From contig NZ_RBZO01000016.1 of the NCBI RefSeq assembly GCF_003628445.1, positions 1 through 64,000 of the forward strand: a stretch of 64,000 bases of DNA. Reading direction: 5' to 3'. This DNA is from Oceanobacillus bengalensis (GTDB lineage Bacteria; Bacillota; Bacilli; Bacillales; Amphibacillaceae). Shown in pieces: positions 17,326-25,889 of this stretch (its first letter is position 1; the number at the start of each line of letters is the position of its first letter). The position numbers and the translations under genes were made by a program. The notes under the pieces were generated by a model. That model saw only the letters and a program-made list of their open reading frames with translations. It did no database searches and had not been told where the DNA came from.

Positions 17326-18983
17326 ATTTCTAGTGCCTCCTCTAATGTTAACACCTCTGGCAAATTACTCATTCGAGTTGCACGATTAATTGCGGTGGTA
17401 TAAAAATAGTTTCCTTTAAATAATTCTTTTGGAGTACCATCAACTGTAATCGCTCCATCAAACATAATCGCACATCGATGAGCATTAATGGCTGCAAATT
17501 CAATATCATGCGTAACCATTACAATTGTCATACCTGTTTTATGTAACTCTTTAATAATCTTTCCGAAATGCTGTTTTGAAATTGGATCAAGTCCTTTTGT
17601 TGGTTCATCGATAAACAAGATTTCAGGTTTACTAAGAAGCATGCAAGCAAGTGCTGCTTTTTGTAGTTCTCCCCCTGAACAATCATAGGGATGGCGATTC
17701 CGCAAATGTGCTATACCGAATAGATCTAACATTTCCTCTATCTTAGCTGATCCATTTTCAATTTTGTGTTGATTTATTACTTCCTGCATTTCTTTCACCA
17801 TCGTGTCCTGAATAAAGTATATCCGTGGATTTTGTGGGAGATAGGCAAACTTCTTATACAATTCCTTTCCCTTAAGCTTTGTGATATCCTTTCCTAAATA
17901 CCTAGCTGATCCCCGTTGCGGTTTAATCATCCCTAGACATGCCTTGAGCAAAGTTGTTTTACCCGATCCATTTCCACCAATAATAGCAAAATAATCACCT
18001 TGTTTAATTTGTAACGAAAGATTTTTTAATATCATTGGTAAATCCTTATCATATTGAAAATAAGTATTTTTAACAGAAAGAATGGTATCATGATGAGTAA
18101 TACTGAAAGAATCCTGCACTGATTGGCCACTATTCTCTACATCAGATGGCAACTCATTCATCCATTCCTTGCTCTCCTTTACCGTTAAGGGTATATTTTC
18201 AATCTTATGAAATTGCTCTATTTCCAGATAGAGACGAGAAACTGCTGGTACATAAGGAATAAACTGTTCATCATTATTTTTATAAAGCTTATATATTACC
18301 TCTTTACTATCTCCTGCATGTACGATTTTCCCTTCATCCATCATGAGTACGCGATCTGCTATCGCAAAAAGCTCTTCAAGACGATGTTCAACCAATACAA
18401 TCGTTATTCCCATCTCCTTATTCAATCGCTCAAGCATGATAATTAAATCTTTTGCAGCAACAGGATCTAACTGTGAGGTAGGCTCATCAAGTAATAGTAC
18501 CTTTGGTTTCAATAAAAGAATCGATAGTAAATTTAACAATTGCTTCTGCCCACCAGAAAGCTCTGATGGTTTATACTCCAATAAATGTTCCATACCAAAA
18601 GAATGTACCAATTCTGCAACACGTTTACGCATTTCAAAATGTGAATATCCAAGATTTTCTAAGCTAAAAACAATTTCCTGCATAACTTCATCCATCACTA
18701 TCTGATTTTCAGGATCTTGAAAAACAAATCCTATTTCTTCTATTAATTTACGATTATCCCAACTATTTAATAATTTGTTGAAATAATAGATTTCCCCAGT
18801 AGATTCACCAACTGGAGCTAATTCCGTTTTTAATAGGCGAAGTAAAGTAGTTTTCCCACAACCACTCGGTCCACATACTACAACAAATTCTCCTTCTGGA
18901 ATATGAATGGTTACATGGTCAAGAACTTTATTTTCCATGTCGGGATATCGAAATGAAAGATCATTTATTTTAAATATATCCAT
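17298..18983 (-). CDS. ECF transporter ATPase with two fused ABC domains
   Basis: 561-residue protein with two complete ATP-binding cassettes. The first has CGPSGCGKTTLLRLL (about residue 38), LSGGQKQLL and LLLDEPTSQLDP; the second has GGNGSGKTTLLK (about residue 337), CSGGELQKAAL and LFIDEPTKGLDP. Dual-cassette EcfA proteins replace the EcfA/EcfA' pair in dedicated (CbrU-like) systems. It overlaps both neighbours and powers uptake by the S component. Confidence 0.93.
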   Translation of the reverse strand: MDIFKINDLSFRYPDMENKVLDHVTIHIPEGEFVVVCGPSGCGKTTLLRLLKTELAPVGESTGEIYYFNKLLNSWDNRKLIEEIGFVFQDPENQIVMDEVMQEIVFSLENLGYSHFEMRKRVAELVHSFGMEHLLEYKPSELSGGQKQLLNLLSILLLKPKVLLLDEPTSQLDPVAAKDLIIMLERLNKEMGITIVLVEHRLEELFAIADRVLMMDEGKIVHAGDSKEVIYKLYKNNDEQFIPYVPAVSRLYLEIEQFHKIENIPLTVKESKEWMNELPSDVENSGQSVQDSFSITHHDTILSVKNTYFQYDKDLPMILKNLSLQIKQGDYFAIIGGNGSGKTTLLKACLGMIKPQRGSARYLGKDITKLKGKELYKKFAYLPQNPRIYFIQDTMVKEMQEVINQHKIENGSAKIEEMLDLFGIAHLRNRHPYDCSGGELQKAALACMLLSKPEILFIDEPTKGLDPISKQHFGKIIKELHKTGMTIVMVTHDIEFAAINAHRCAIMFDGAITVDGTPKELFKGNYFYTTAINRATRMSNLPEVLTLEEALEIWPDHVLTY

Positions 18984-19843
18984 CTGAGTTTTTCTCTCCC
19001 TTCAGCAATTAATGGAAACGAAAATATACTAATCATACATACAAATAAAATCCAATCAAGCAAAAAGAAATGAAGGGTTCCTAACTCTGGATAAATTTGA
19101 ATTTTACCGTATCCTAAAGAACCACCTACAATACAAATAAGGAAAAGTAATACCAATGTCAGAAGCCAACCCCAGTCACGTTTTTCCATTTTGTATGGAA
19201 TATAGGAACTTTTCTTCCCAATTCCATATCCTCTTGCTTTCATCGAATCAGCCGTTTGAATTGCTTCTTCTAATGACAATGTTAACAGGAGCTGAATTCT
19301 TAACATCCCTATTTTCGCTCGTTCACGGATACTCCCTTCCGTCATACTCATCCCTCTAATTCGATGAACCATACCGATTTCTTCTAACCTTCTATTCAGA
19401 AGAGGGACGAAACGAATCGCTAACATAATTAAAAAAGCAGTACGAGGAAGAACTTTTGAGAAAATGAATAAAAACCTATTTCCGTTTAATACGAGATTGA
19501 AAGATACGAACATAATAAGGACGATTACTAAAGACAATGACATCGTTATTCCGTATATCGTAGCCTCAAGGGTTACTTGCTTATCTCGAAAGTAAAATAA
19601 AATATTTGTCCCCCGCGAAACTAAGAAAGGATTTAAAACAATAATAATCATACTCATTACGATTAAAACTAGTCCCCATTTCCTTAACGCCCTACCACCA
19701 TCATGTGAAATATTAACAAAAACCATTAAAATACATGCGATGATTAAAAACAGTGGATGATTAAAATACATCGCTAAAATGCTAACACACAGATAATACA
19801 AAAATTGAACATAGGGGTGGTAGCTACGGTAACCATTTTCCAT
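18965..19843 (-). CDS. ECF transporter transmembrane (T) component
   Basis: 292-residue EcfT-type coupling protein with about five to six helices. The coupling-helix motif ADSMKARGYGIGKKSSY (about residues 200-216) contains the conserved Ala-Arg-Gly pattern that contacts the ATPases. The start is set at the ATG of MENGYRSYHP, which follows AAAGGTGG; an upstream in-frame ATG lies inside the terminator hairpin at 19885-19918. The gene couples ATP hydrolysis to cobalamin import. Confidence 0.9.
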   Translation of the reverse strand: MENGYRSYHPYVQFLYYLCVSILAMYFNHPLFLIIACILMVFVNISHDGGRALRKWGLVLIVMSMIIIVLNPFLVSRGTNILFYFRDKQVTLEATIYGITMSLSLVIVLIMFVSFNLVLNGNRFLFIFSKVLPRTAFLIMLAIRFVPLLNRRLEEIGMVHRIRGMSMTEGSIRERAKIGMLRIQLLLTLSLEEAIQTADSMKARGYGIGKKSSYIPYKMEKRDWGWLLTLVLLFLICIVGGSLGYGKIQIYPELGTLHFFLLDWILFVCMISIFSFPLIAEGREKLRWIYLK

Positions 19844-19884
19844 TTGACCAACACCACCTTTATATAAGACTTGCCTTAAAAAAA

Positions 19885-19918
19885 CCGACCTGATGTACAT
19901 AACAAACATACAGGCCGG
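19885..19918 (-). terminator. Terminator-like hairpin inside the cobalamin operon
   Basis: On the minus strand CCGGCCTG..TGT pairs with ACA..CAGGTCGG, followed by TTTTTTT. It sits between the DUF4430 lipoprotein and the ECF genes, so it probably lowers transporter-gene expression relative to the surface proteins. Confidence 0.7.
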
Positions 19919-19938
19919 ATTCTTTTAATGTTAATATT

Positions 19939-20880
19939 TTATCTCCGGAAGGGTTGTAAATCGGCACCTAAGTCAGCACCTAAATCAGTTGTATAAAGCC
20001 ATTCCACGCGGTCTCCCGCTAGTAATGGTACAACCCCAGCACCACGATCTGGAAAGATTCCATTTACGCGATACATCCAACCACTTCCCTGTCCACGATC
20101 AAACTCATAAACATTTGCAATACCCTCTATATAAGCTGTTGCACCTTGACCACCACGATAATCCATTTGAATTTTCTTTTCCCTCGTAATTTCAATTAAA
20201 GCATCCAAAACCGTATCGCCTTCCTCGATTTCTATTTCTGTTGGTGGTAGAGGAATCTCATTCGTTTCTGTTGATATAACAATTGAATAAACGATTGTAT
20301 CCTTTGTATCCTCAGGTGTTTCTTTCTTATCTCCCGGATTTATTGTTGTATCGTTTGGTTTATTCTCTTCATTTTCTCTTGAACTATTTGTGGTTTCCTT
20401 TGGTGTATTCTCTTTTCCCGAGCTATTCGAGCTATCCTTTCTTATACTCTCTTCCGCTTCTTCAGGCTTATTCTTTTTCTCTTTTTTGGATTGTGTTTCC
20501 TTTGTAACATTTGTTGATTTAGAATCGCCTGTAGAATCTTCTTTTTGTTTACTTTCTTTAGAAACGTTTTTTGTACTTTCTGAAGAGACTAATTGTTTAT
20601 CAACCTGTCCATTATTGTCACCACTTATTTTTTCTTCTGTTCTTTTCTCCTCTTCGGTTTTATCAGCTTGCTTTTCCGGTTCTTCTTCAACCTCATTCAA
20701 TTGATTCGTGTCAGCAGTTTCTGTATCTTCAATCAAATAACTTTCATCAGAGCTACTTTCTTCAACCTTATCAGAATCCTCTTTTGATAAAGGCTTTTCT
20801 AATGATGAACCACAAGCCGATACGATAAAAATGAAAAGAATAGAACATATAAATAAAAGACGTTTCATCCAAACTGGCAT
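19939..20880 (-). CDS. Lipoprotein with transcobalamin-like C-terminal (DUF4430) domain
   Basis: A lipoprotein signal ending IVSACGSS anchors this protein outside the membrane. A low-complexity Glu/Lys/Ser/Asn-rich spacer of about 180 residues follows (probably crossing the wall). The C-terminal 90 residues are a DUF4430 domain: ending EGDTVLDALIEITREKK, then GTAYIEGIANVYEFDRGQGSGWMYRVNG-like features and AGDRVEWLYTTDLGADLG. DUF4430 corresponds to the beta domain of animal intrinsic factor and transcobalamin, which covers bound cobalamin. Start: the ATG of MPVWMKRLLF, about 9 bases after AAGGGGTG; MKRLLF is an alternative. Second gene after the cobalamin riboswitch. Confidence 0.85.
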   Translation of the reverse strand: MPVWMKRLLFICSILFIFIVSACGSSLEKPLSKEDSDKVEESSSDESYLIEDTETADTNQLNEVEEEPEKQADKTEEEKRTEEKISGDNNGQVDKQLVSSESTKNVSKESKQKEDSTGDSKSTNVTKETQSKKEKKNKPEEAEESIRKDSSNSSGKENTPKETTNSSRENEENKPNDTTINPGDKKETPEDTKDTIVYSIVISTETNEIPLPPTEIEIEEGDTVLDALIEITREKKIQMDYRGGQGATAYIEGIANVYEFDRGQGSGWMYRVNGIFPDRGAGVVPLLAGDRVEWLYTTDLGADLGADLQPFRR

Positions 20881-20900
20881 ACAACCATACACCCCTTTAT

Positions 20901-22520
20901 TTAAATGTCTTTCATATTAATCTTTTTGCGAAAGAGCCAAAGAAATCCACCTAATAACACCGCCATTAAACCGATAAATATATAATTAAATGTGTTGGTT
21001 GATGTATCCGGGAGTTGACCTCCATTTTCTGTTTGCATTGACGTTTCCATACCATTATCTATTTTGTTATGCTTATTCTTTTCTAGAGAACTTTGGTTCT
21101 TATCATTATTCGCAACAGTTCCATCTTGATTTATTTCTTTTTCATCTAGGTTCTCTTCACCATTTCCTGGTATTTCAACTTCATCTGGATTCTCTCCACC
21201 GTTTCCTGGTGTTTCAACTTCATCTGGATTCTCTTCACCATTTCCTGGTGTTTCAACTTCATCTGGATTCTCTCCACCGTTTCCTGGTGTTTCAACTTCA
21301 TCTGGATTCTCTTCTCCATTTCCTGGTGTTTCAACTTCATCTGGATTCTCTTCACCATTTCCTGGTGTTTCACCCTCGTCTGGATTCTCTTCTCCATTTC
21401 CTGGTGTTTCACCCTCGTCTGGATTCTCTTCTCCATTTCCTGGTGTTTCACCTTCGTCTGGATTTTCTTCTCCATTTCCTGGTGTTTCAACTTCGTCTGG
21501 ATTTTCTTCACTTTGTTCTGAACCAAATTGGTACACATTACCTTTACCCTTTAGGAAAAAGTCATAGGCAACAAGTGCTTGCAGCGCCTGCTCAGTAGCC
21601 ATTCCATTCGAAAAATCATAGTCCATTGTATGTTTAAATCCACCATCAGCATTTTGAAATTCTAGTAAATGATCTATTAGACTATTTCCATTTTTAGTAA
21701 ACTGCTCCCCAGCCGCATCAATACCATAGGCGGACAATCCAATTATTACTTGTGAAGCAGCTTCACTTGTAATACCCCCAACAAATGAACCCCCATCGAA
21801 TCCACCTTCTTCTGTTTGTACACTTGAAAGCCATTCTACTGTTTTATCTAATGCTTCACGAACCTTTGGCTGATCCCGATAAGGACTCAACGCAATCAAA
21901 GCCATCCCTGTTATATCAACACTTGGTGTTCCAAATGCTTCATTCAGTGCCCAGCTTCCATTATCATTTTGTGTACGTAACAATTCATCGATTAACCCTT
22001 GGCGATTCCATCTTGCATCACTAGGTACATCATACATTTTAGTATCTAATGCAATTAACGCAAAAATTGGACCATTATTACCTTGGAAAGTCATGGTGTC
22101 ATAACCACCACGGCGATCAGGACTGTTATAAATCATCTCTATTAAATTCACACCATTAATATCCCGTGGGTCTAGTTTTAGAGCGACCGCCGCCATTGCA
22201 AGCCGCTCGGTATCTGTTATTTTAATGCGGCCGTTCTCTAATGCATCAATAACCTGATCTTGAACATTCTGATGGAATACATCAAGATAATCTTCTGGAA
22301 CTTCCTTCCCAGCCTGTGCTAAACCAATTGCTTCCCACTCACCATTAACGCCATTTTCGATAATGTATGCACTTACATTCTCAATAGCAGATGTAACTTG
22401 CCCGATGTAATTTTCAGACTCTTCCGCATAACTAACTTGTGGATGTAAGAATGATAGATTACTAAGAACTACAAGCATTGACAAAATAACTGCAAACTGT
22501 TGAAAAATTGCTTTCCTCAT
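20901..22520 (-). CDS. Wall-anchored intrinsic-factor-like alpha-barrel protein
   Basis: 539-residue surface protein. A signal peptide (about 1-32) is followed by an alpha6-alpha6 barrel of prenyltransferase/squalene-cyclase-type repeats (about 40-340; NGPIFALIALDTKMY, QNDNGSWALNEAFGTPSVDIT, EEGGFDGGSFVGGITSEAA, QNADGGFKHTMDYDFSNG). Next come about nine tandem 13-residue repeats of the type NPDEGETPGNGEE, then LPDTS, a hydrophobic helix and a basic tail for sortase anchoring. The barrel is the fold of the alpha domain of intrinsic factor/transcobalamin. The start is the ATG of MRKAIFQQ after GGAGGGAA; longer frames run into the riboswitch platform. First gene behind the cobalamin riboswitch. 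No cyclase-type DxDD motif was noted, so a binding role is favoured over catalysis. Confidence 0.8.
   Translation of the reverse strand: MRKAIFQQFAVILSMLVVLSNLSFLHPQVSYAEESENYIGQVTSAIENVSAYIIENGVNGEWEAIGLAQAGKEVPEDYLDVFHQNVQDQVIDALENGRIKITDTERLAMAAVALKLDPRDINGVNLIEMIYNSPDRRGGYDTMTFQGNNGPIFALIALDTKMYDVPSDARWNRQGLIDELLRTQNDNGSWALNEAFGTPSVDITGMALIALSPYRDQPKVREALDKTVEWLSSVQTEEGGFDGGSFVGGITSEAASQVIIGLSAYGIDAAGEQFTKNGNSLIDHLLEFQNADGGFKHTMDYDFSNGMATEQALQALVAYDFFLKGKGNVYQFGSEQSEENPDEVETPGNGEENPDEGETPGNGEENPDEGETPGNGEENPDEGETPGNGEENPDEVETPGNGEENPDEVETPGNGGENPDEVETPGNGEENPDEVETPGNGGENPDEVEIPGNGEENLDEKEINQDGTVANNDKNQSSLEKNKHNKIDNGMETSMQTENGGQLPDTSTNTFNYIFIGLMAVLLGGFLWLFRKKINMKDI
21155..21510 (-). repeat. 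39-bp coding repeat, about nine copies
   Basis: In-frame 39-bp units encode a 13-residue Pro/Glu/Gly/Asn-rich block in the wall-spanning stalk of the alpha-barrel protein. Copies at the two ends differ from the middle ones (VETP versus GETP). Copy number in such repeats often varies between strains. Confidence 0.9.
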
Positions 22521-22542
22521 ACTTTCCCTCCTCATTTTCTCC

Positions 22543-22573
22543 AAAAAAATACATCTCTTAAATAGAGATGTAT
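22543..22573 (-). terminator. Intrinsic terminator of the cobalamin riboswitch
   Basis: On the minus strand ATACATCTCT pairs with AGAGATGTAT around ATTTA and is followed by TTTTTTT, just before the GGAGGGAA ribosome site. This is the expected off-state platform of a transcription-controlling riboswitch. Confidence 0.8.
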
Positions 22574-22670
22574 ATGTGTGCCGTATTTCGGATGATATGT
22601 AACAAACCCATAAATACCTAATCCGTTCACACACCTCCCTATCCTCGTAGGTTGAATGGCGTAAAAGAAT

Positions 22671-22838
22671 AGGCAGGTCTCCTGGCTTAGAGTCATCACC
22701 TTCTATTACCTTCCCATCTTGTGACAGTGGTATATGAATAGAAAGCTCTTCATTACAGTGGCGGGACCGCGCCGGATTTTAACCGGTCTTCCCTTTTAAT
22801 GATTTGTCCTAATGCAAGACAAATCAAACCTATCTTTT
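22671..22838 (-). ncRNA. Cobalamin riboswitch
   Basis: Read on the minus strand, the conserved core is present in order: GGTTTGATTT near the 5' side, AAAAGGGAAGACCGGT, AAATCCGGCGCGGTCCCGCC (the B12-box region), CACTGTAATGA, GATGGGAAGG, GATGACTCTAAGCCAGGAGA and the closing CCTGCCTATTC that pairs with GATAGG to form P1. It lies about 150 bases before the first gene of the ECF operon, with a terminator between. High cobalamin should switch the operon off. Confidence 0.95.
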
Positions 22839-22994
22839 TCGTATTCAATTAATTACAGTCTAATAAATTTGGCGTAGAATGTCAAAAATTAGTAATATTG
22901 TATCAACTATAAATAGCGGAAATCACCATATACTTACTGCACATTTTATATCAACTATAAAAAAGCTAGCTTTTGAAAAAAGCCCACAACAAAA

Positions 22995-23022
22995 AATCCA
23001 CCCTACAAAAGGATGGATTTTT
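22995..23022 (-). terminator. Terminator downstream of the CwlO-like gene
   Basis: AAAATCCATCCT pairs with AGGGTGGATTTTTT on the minus strand, followed by T-rich sequence, 12 bases past the stop codon. Confidence 0.8.
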
Positions 23023-23033
23023 CTATGAATCTA

Positions 23034-24275
23034 TTATTTCGCTACACGACGTACGTGTCCAGCAAAGTGATCATTCCAATAGCCACTATTCATATCAGCA
23101 ACTGCTAACCCAGTAGAGTTTTGTGCGCCAATAAATTTACCGCCACCTAGATAAATACCAACATGTCCATTTGTTTTATATGTGTTGAAAAATACGATAT
23201 CACCAGGTTTTGCATCACTATATGACACTTTTGAACCAACACCTTGTAATCCTGAAGTACTTGATGGAATGGAAATTCCGCCTTGAGCAAATGCCCATGA
23301 TACGAATCCAGAACAATCAAATCCACCTGGTCCTTTTCCAGCCCAAACATAAGGTGTTCCAAGATGTGCATATCCAGCATTTATAATCGTACTAAGATTT
23401 CCACTTGCTGGAGCGCTACTTGAACTAGAACTTTCACTTAGAGTTGTTAGCTCCCCACCAGAAGAGTCAGATGAACTAGCAACTTGAGTGTTTCTAGCTG
23501 GTTCGGTTAATGCAGATAAGCTTTGTTTTACATCCGCTTCTAGTGATGCTAGTTTGCTATCTTCCATATTTAACTCGTCTTTAAGAGCCACAAATTCTTC
23601 TTTTTTATCATTTAATTCATCCATTTTGGATTCTGTTTGTTCTTTTTGGTCATTGATTAAAGCTAACATTCCTTCTAATTCAACTTTCATTTCAGTTAGC
23701 TCATCAAGTTTTACTAGAAGATCATTTTGTTTTTCTTCAACTTCGGCCTTATCAGCTTCTTGTTGTTCCATTAAGTTTGTATCAGATTCTGTAATTTTAT
23801 TTACAGCTGTTACACGACTAATAAAATCTCCAAAACTCTCTGAACCAAAAATTACTTCTAGATAATTAATTGATCCACCACTTTTTTGATAAGAAACAAC
23901 ACGATCTTTTAAAATATTGTATCGTTTTTCAATTGCTTCTTCCAATACAACAATTTCTTCTTCTAATGAATCAATTTCCGATTGTGTGTCAGTAATATCG
24001 GTTTCTGCCTGTTCCATCATTTTTTCGTTTTCTTTAATCGCTTCATTCACACGCTTTATTTCATCTTCAAGTCCACCAAGGTCTATTAAAATATCAGCAA
24101 TTTTACTTTCCGCATCTGATAGATTTGCTTTCACCTGTGCACGTTCCTCTTGAATTTGTTCTTGTTTAGCCTGTAAATCAGCTTTTGTTTCAGCATGTAC
24201 ATTGTTACTAAATAAAGGACTACCGAATCCTATAATAGCAACAGTAGAAAGTGTAATAATTGTCTTTTTCATCAT
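23034..24275 (-). CDS. Secreted DL-endopeptidase, CwlO/PcsB-like with NlpC/P60 domain
   Basis: 413-residue secreted cell-wall hydrolase. After a signal peptide (about 1-28, cleaved near NVHA) there is a long coiled coil (about 30-245), a serine-rich linker (about 255-295) and a C-terminal NlpC/P60 domain with the catalytic cysteine in GGFDCSGFVSWAF and the histidine in NGHVGIYLGGG. This is the layout of CwlO, which cuts D-Glu/meso-DAP bonds to permit elongation and is activated by FtsEX in Bacillus. The start is one of two adjacent ATG codons after GAGGACATA. Single-gene unit with terminators on both sides. Confidence 0.9.
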   Translation of the reverse strand: MMKKTIITLSTVAIIGFGSPLFSNNVHAETKADLQAKQEQIQEERAQVKANLSDAESKIADILIDLGGLEDEIKRVNEAIKENEKMMEQAETDITDTQSEIDSLEEEIVVLEEAIEKRYNILKDRVVSYQKSGGSINYLEVIFGSESFGDFISRVTAVNKITESDTNLMEQQEADKAEVEEKQNDLLVKLDELTEMKVELEGMLALINDQKEQTESKMDELNDKKEEFVALKDELNMEDSKLASLEADVKQSLSALTEPARNTQVASSSDSSGGELTTLSESSSSSSAPASGNLSTIINAGYAHLGTPYVWAGKGPGGFDCSGFVSWAFAQGGISIPSSTSGLQGVGSKVSYSDAKPGDIVFFNTYKTNGHVGIYLGGGKFIGAQNSTGLAVADMNSGYWNDHFAGHVRRVAK

Positions 24276-24472
24276 TATGTCCTCGCTTCCGATTATATTA
24301 CTCAATTTATATGTATATTTTGTATATAGTCTTCAAGTATTGGGTAAAATAGATTAAAAGTATGTTTTCTATTACTTAACATCCGTAGTATACCATTACA
24401 AAATTTCACACATATTATAGTTATGTTACAATTATGTTTCAAAAATGACATTTATCGACTTCTTTTACAAAA
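24276..24472. promoter_or_regulatory. Promoter region of the CwlO-like gene
   Basis: No gene. On the minus strand TGTAACATAACTATAAT resembles, but does not fully match, the WalR direct repeat TGTWAH-N5-TGTWAH; cwlO is a WalR target in Bacillus subtilis. Treat as suggestive only. Confidence 0.25.
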
Positions 24473-24507
24473 AAATTGCTTGCTCTCATGAGAGAACAAG
24501 CAATTTT
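24473..24507. terminator. Terminator of the glyoxylate operon
   Basis: AATTGCTTG.TCTC pairs with GAGA..CAAGCAATT around AT, with T runs on both sides, so it can act in both directions. The 100 bases between it and aceA contain CCCTAGACGAGCGCTTCCA, which resembles a recurrent Bacillaceae intergenic repeat. Confidence 0.8.
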
Positions 24508-24611
24508 TTGTATAGTACTTTTGATATATTGGATAGGATCATCATCCAGGGCCTAGCGAGACTTTCCTCACCTTCGTACATCCCTAGACGAGCGCTTCCA
24601 CTTTTCTTACA

Positions 24612-25889
24612 TTAACTCGTAAATTGTTCTACCTCTGTTGACCCTTTTAATGCTGTGGTAGAAGAGGTTCCACCTGAAATAACTTGTGCCACTTCGTCAA
24701 AATACCCAGTCCCAACTTCGCGTTGGTGGCGTGTAGCAGAATAGCCGTGTTCTTCACTAGCAAATTCTGCTTGTTGTAATTCAGAATATGCTGCCATGCC
24801 TTTATCTTTGTATTTCCGTGCTAACTCAAACATGCTATGATTCAATGCATGGAATCCTGCTAATGTTACAAACTGGAATTTGTATCCCATTTCACCTAGT
24901 TCTTTCTGGAAGCTAGCAATCTCCTCGTCTTTCAACTTCTGTTTCCAGTTGAAAGATGGAGAACAATTATATGCTAGTAGTTTGTTTGGATACTTTTCAT
25001 GAATTGCATTAGCAAATCTCTTTGCCTCTTCCATATCTGGTTCTGAAGTTTCACACCAAATTAGGTCTGCATAAGGTGCATATGCTAATCCACGTGCAAT
25101 TGCTTGATCAATGCCAGATTTGGTTCGATAAAATCCTTCCACCGTTCGTTCGCCAGAAATAAATGGTGCGTCATATGGGTCTACATCGCTTGTTATTAAG
25201 TCTGCTGCATTCGCATCTGTTCTAGCAATAATAATTGTCGGTGTCCCCATTACATCTGCAGCGAATCTAGCTGCAATTAAATTACGAATCGCATTTTGTG
25301 TTGGTAATAAAACTTTCCCACCTAAGTGCCCACACTTTTTCTCTGATGACAATTGATCTTCAAAGTGAACAGCAGCTGCTCCTGATTCAATCATGGATTT
25401 CATTAGTTCAAATACATTTAACTGCCCACCAAAACCAGCCTCTGCATCTGCAACAATTGGCACAAACCAGTCAATGTCTTCCTTCCCTTCAGAATAATGA
25501 ATTTGATCTGCCCGTTGCAATGCTTGGTTAATTCGCTTGACAACTTGTGGGACACTATTTGCTGGATACAGACTTTGATCTGGATACATTTGCCCAGCCA
25601 TATTGGCATCTGCCGCTACTTGCCAACCACTCAAGTATATTGCTTTTAACCCTGCTTTCACCTGCTGTACTGCTTGATTTCCTGTTAATGCACCAAGCGC
25701 ATGAACATATCCTTCCCCATTAATTTGATTCCATAACTTCATTGCTCCTCTTGTTGCAAGCGTATATTCGATGTCAATTGAACCACGTAGTCGAATCACT
25801 TCTTCCGCTGTATAAGGCCTTAGGGTCCCCATCCATCTTGAGTTATTATCCCATTCTTTTTTCAACACATCTACTCGACTCATTGCCAT
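24612..25889 (-). CDS. aceA: Isocitrate lyase
   Basis: Splits isocitrate into glyoxylate and succinate, the first glyoxylate-shunt step, allowing growth on acetate or fatty acids. The 425-residue protein contains the catalytic signature [14 protein letters not shown] (about residue 188) and substrate-binding segments [25 protein letters not shown] and WCETSEPD. The start overlaps the malate synthase stop codon (TAATG), and GGAGG precedes it; MSRVD two codons later is an alternative start. The shunt fits the neighbouring capacity for beta-oxidation. Confidence 0.97.
   Translation of the reverse strand: MAMSRVDVLKKEWDNNSRWMGTLRPYTAEEVIRLRGSIDIEYTLATRGAMKLWNQINGEGYVHALGALTGNQAVQQVKAGLKAIYLSGWQVAADANMAGQMYPDQSLYPANSVPQVVKRINQALQRADQIHYSEGKEDIDWFVPIVADAEAGFGGQLNVFELMKSMIESGAAAVHFEDQLSSEKKCGHLGGKVLLPTQNAIRNLIAARFAADVMGTPTIIIARTDANAADLITSDVDPYDAPFISGERTVEGFYRTKSGIDQAIARGLAYAPYADLIWCETSEPDMEEAKRFANAIHEKYPNKLLAYNCSPSFNWKQKLKDEEIASFQKELGEMGYKFQFVTLAGFHALNHSMFELARKYKDKGMAAYSELQQAEFASEEHGYSATRHQREVGTGYFDEVAQVISGGTSSTTALKGSTEVEQFTS

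Noticed and set aside
21155-21510. Regular 39-bp repeats as a possible array
   Set aside because: They are in frame inside a surface-protein stalk and code for a 13-residue repeat without spacers.
23488-23865. Long plus-strand frame opposite the CwlO-like gene
   Set aside because: Serine-rich shadow of the coiled-coil coding strand, without a ribosome site.
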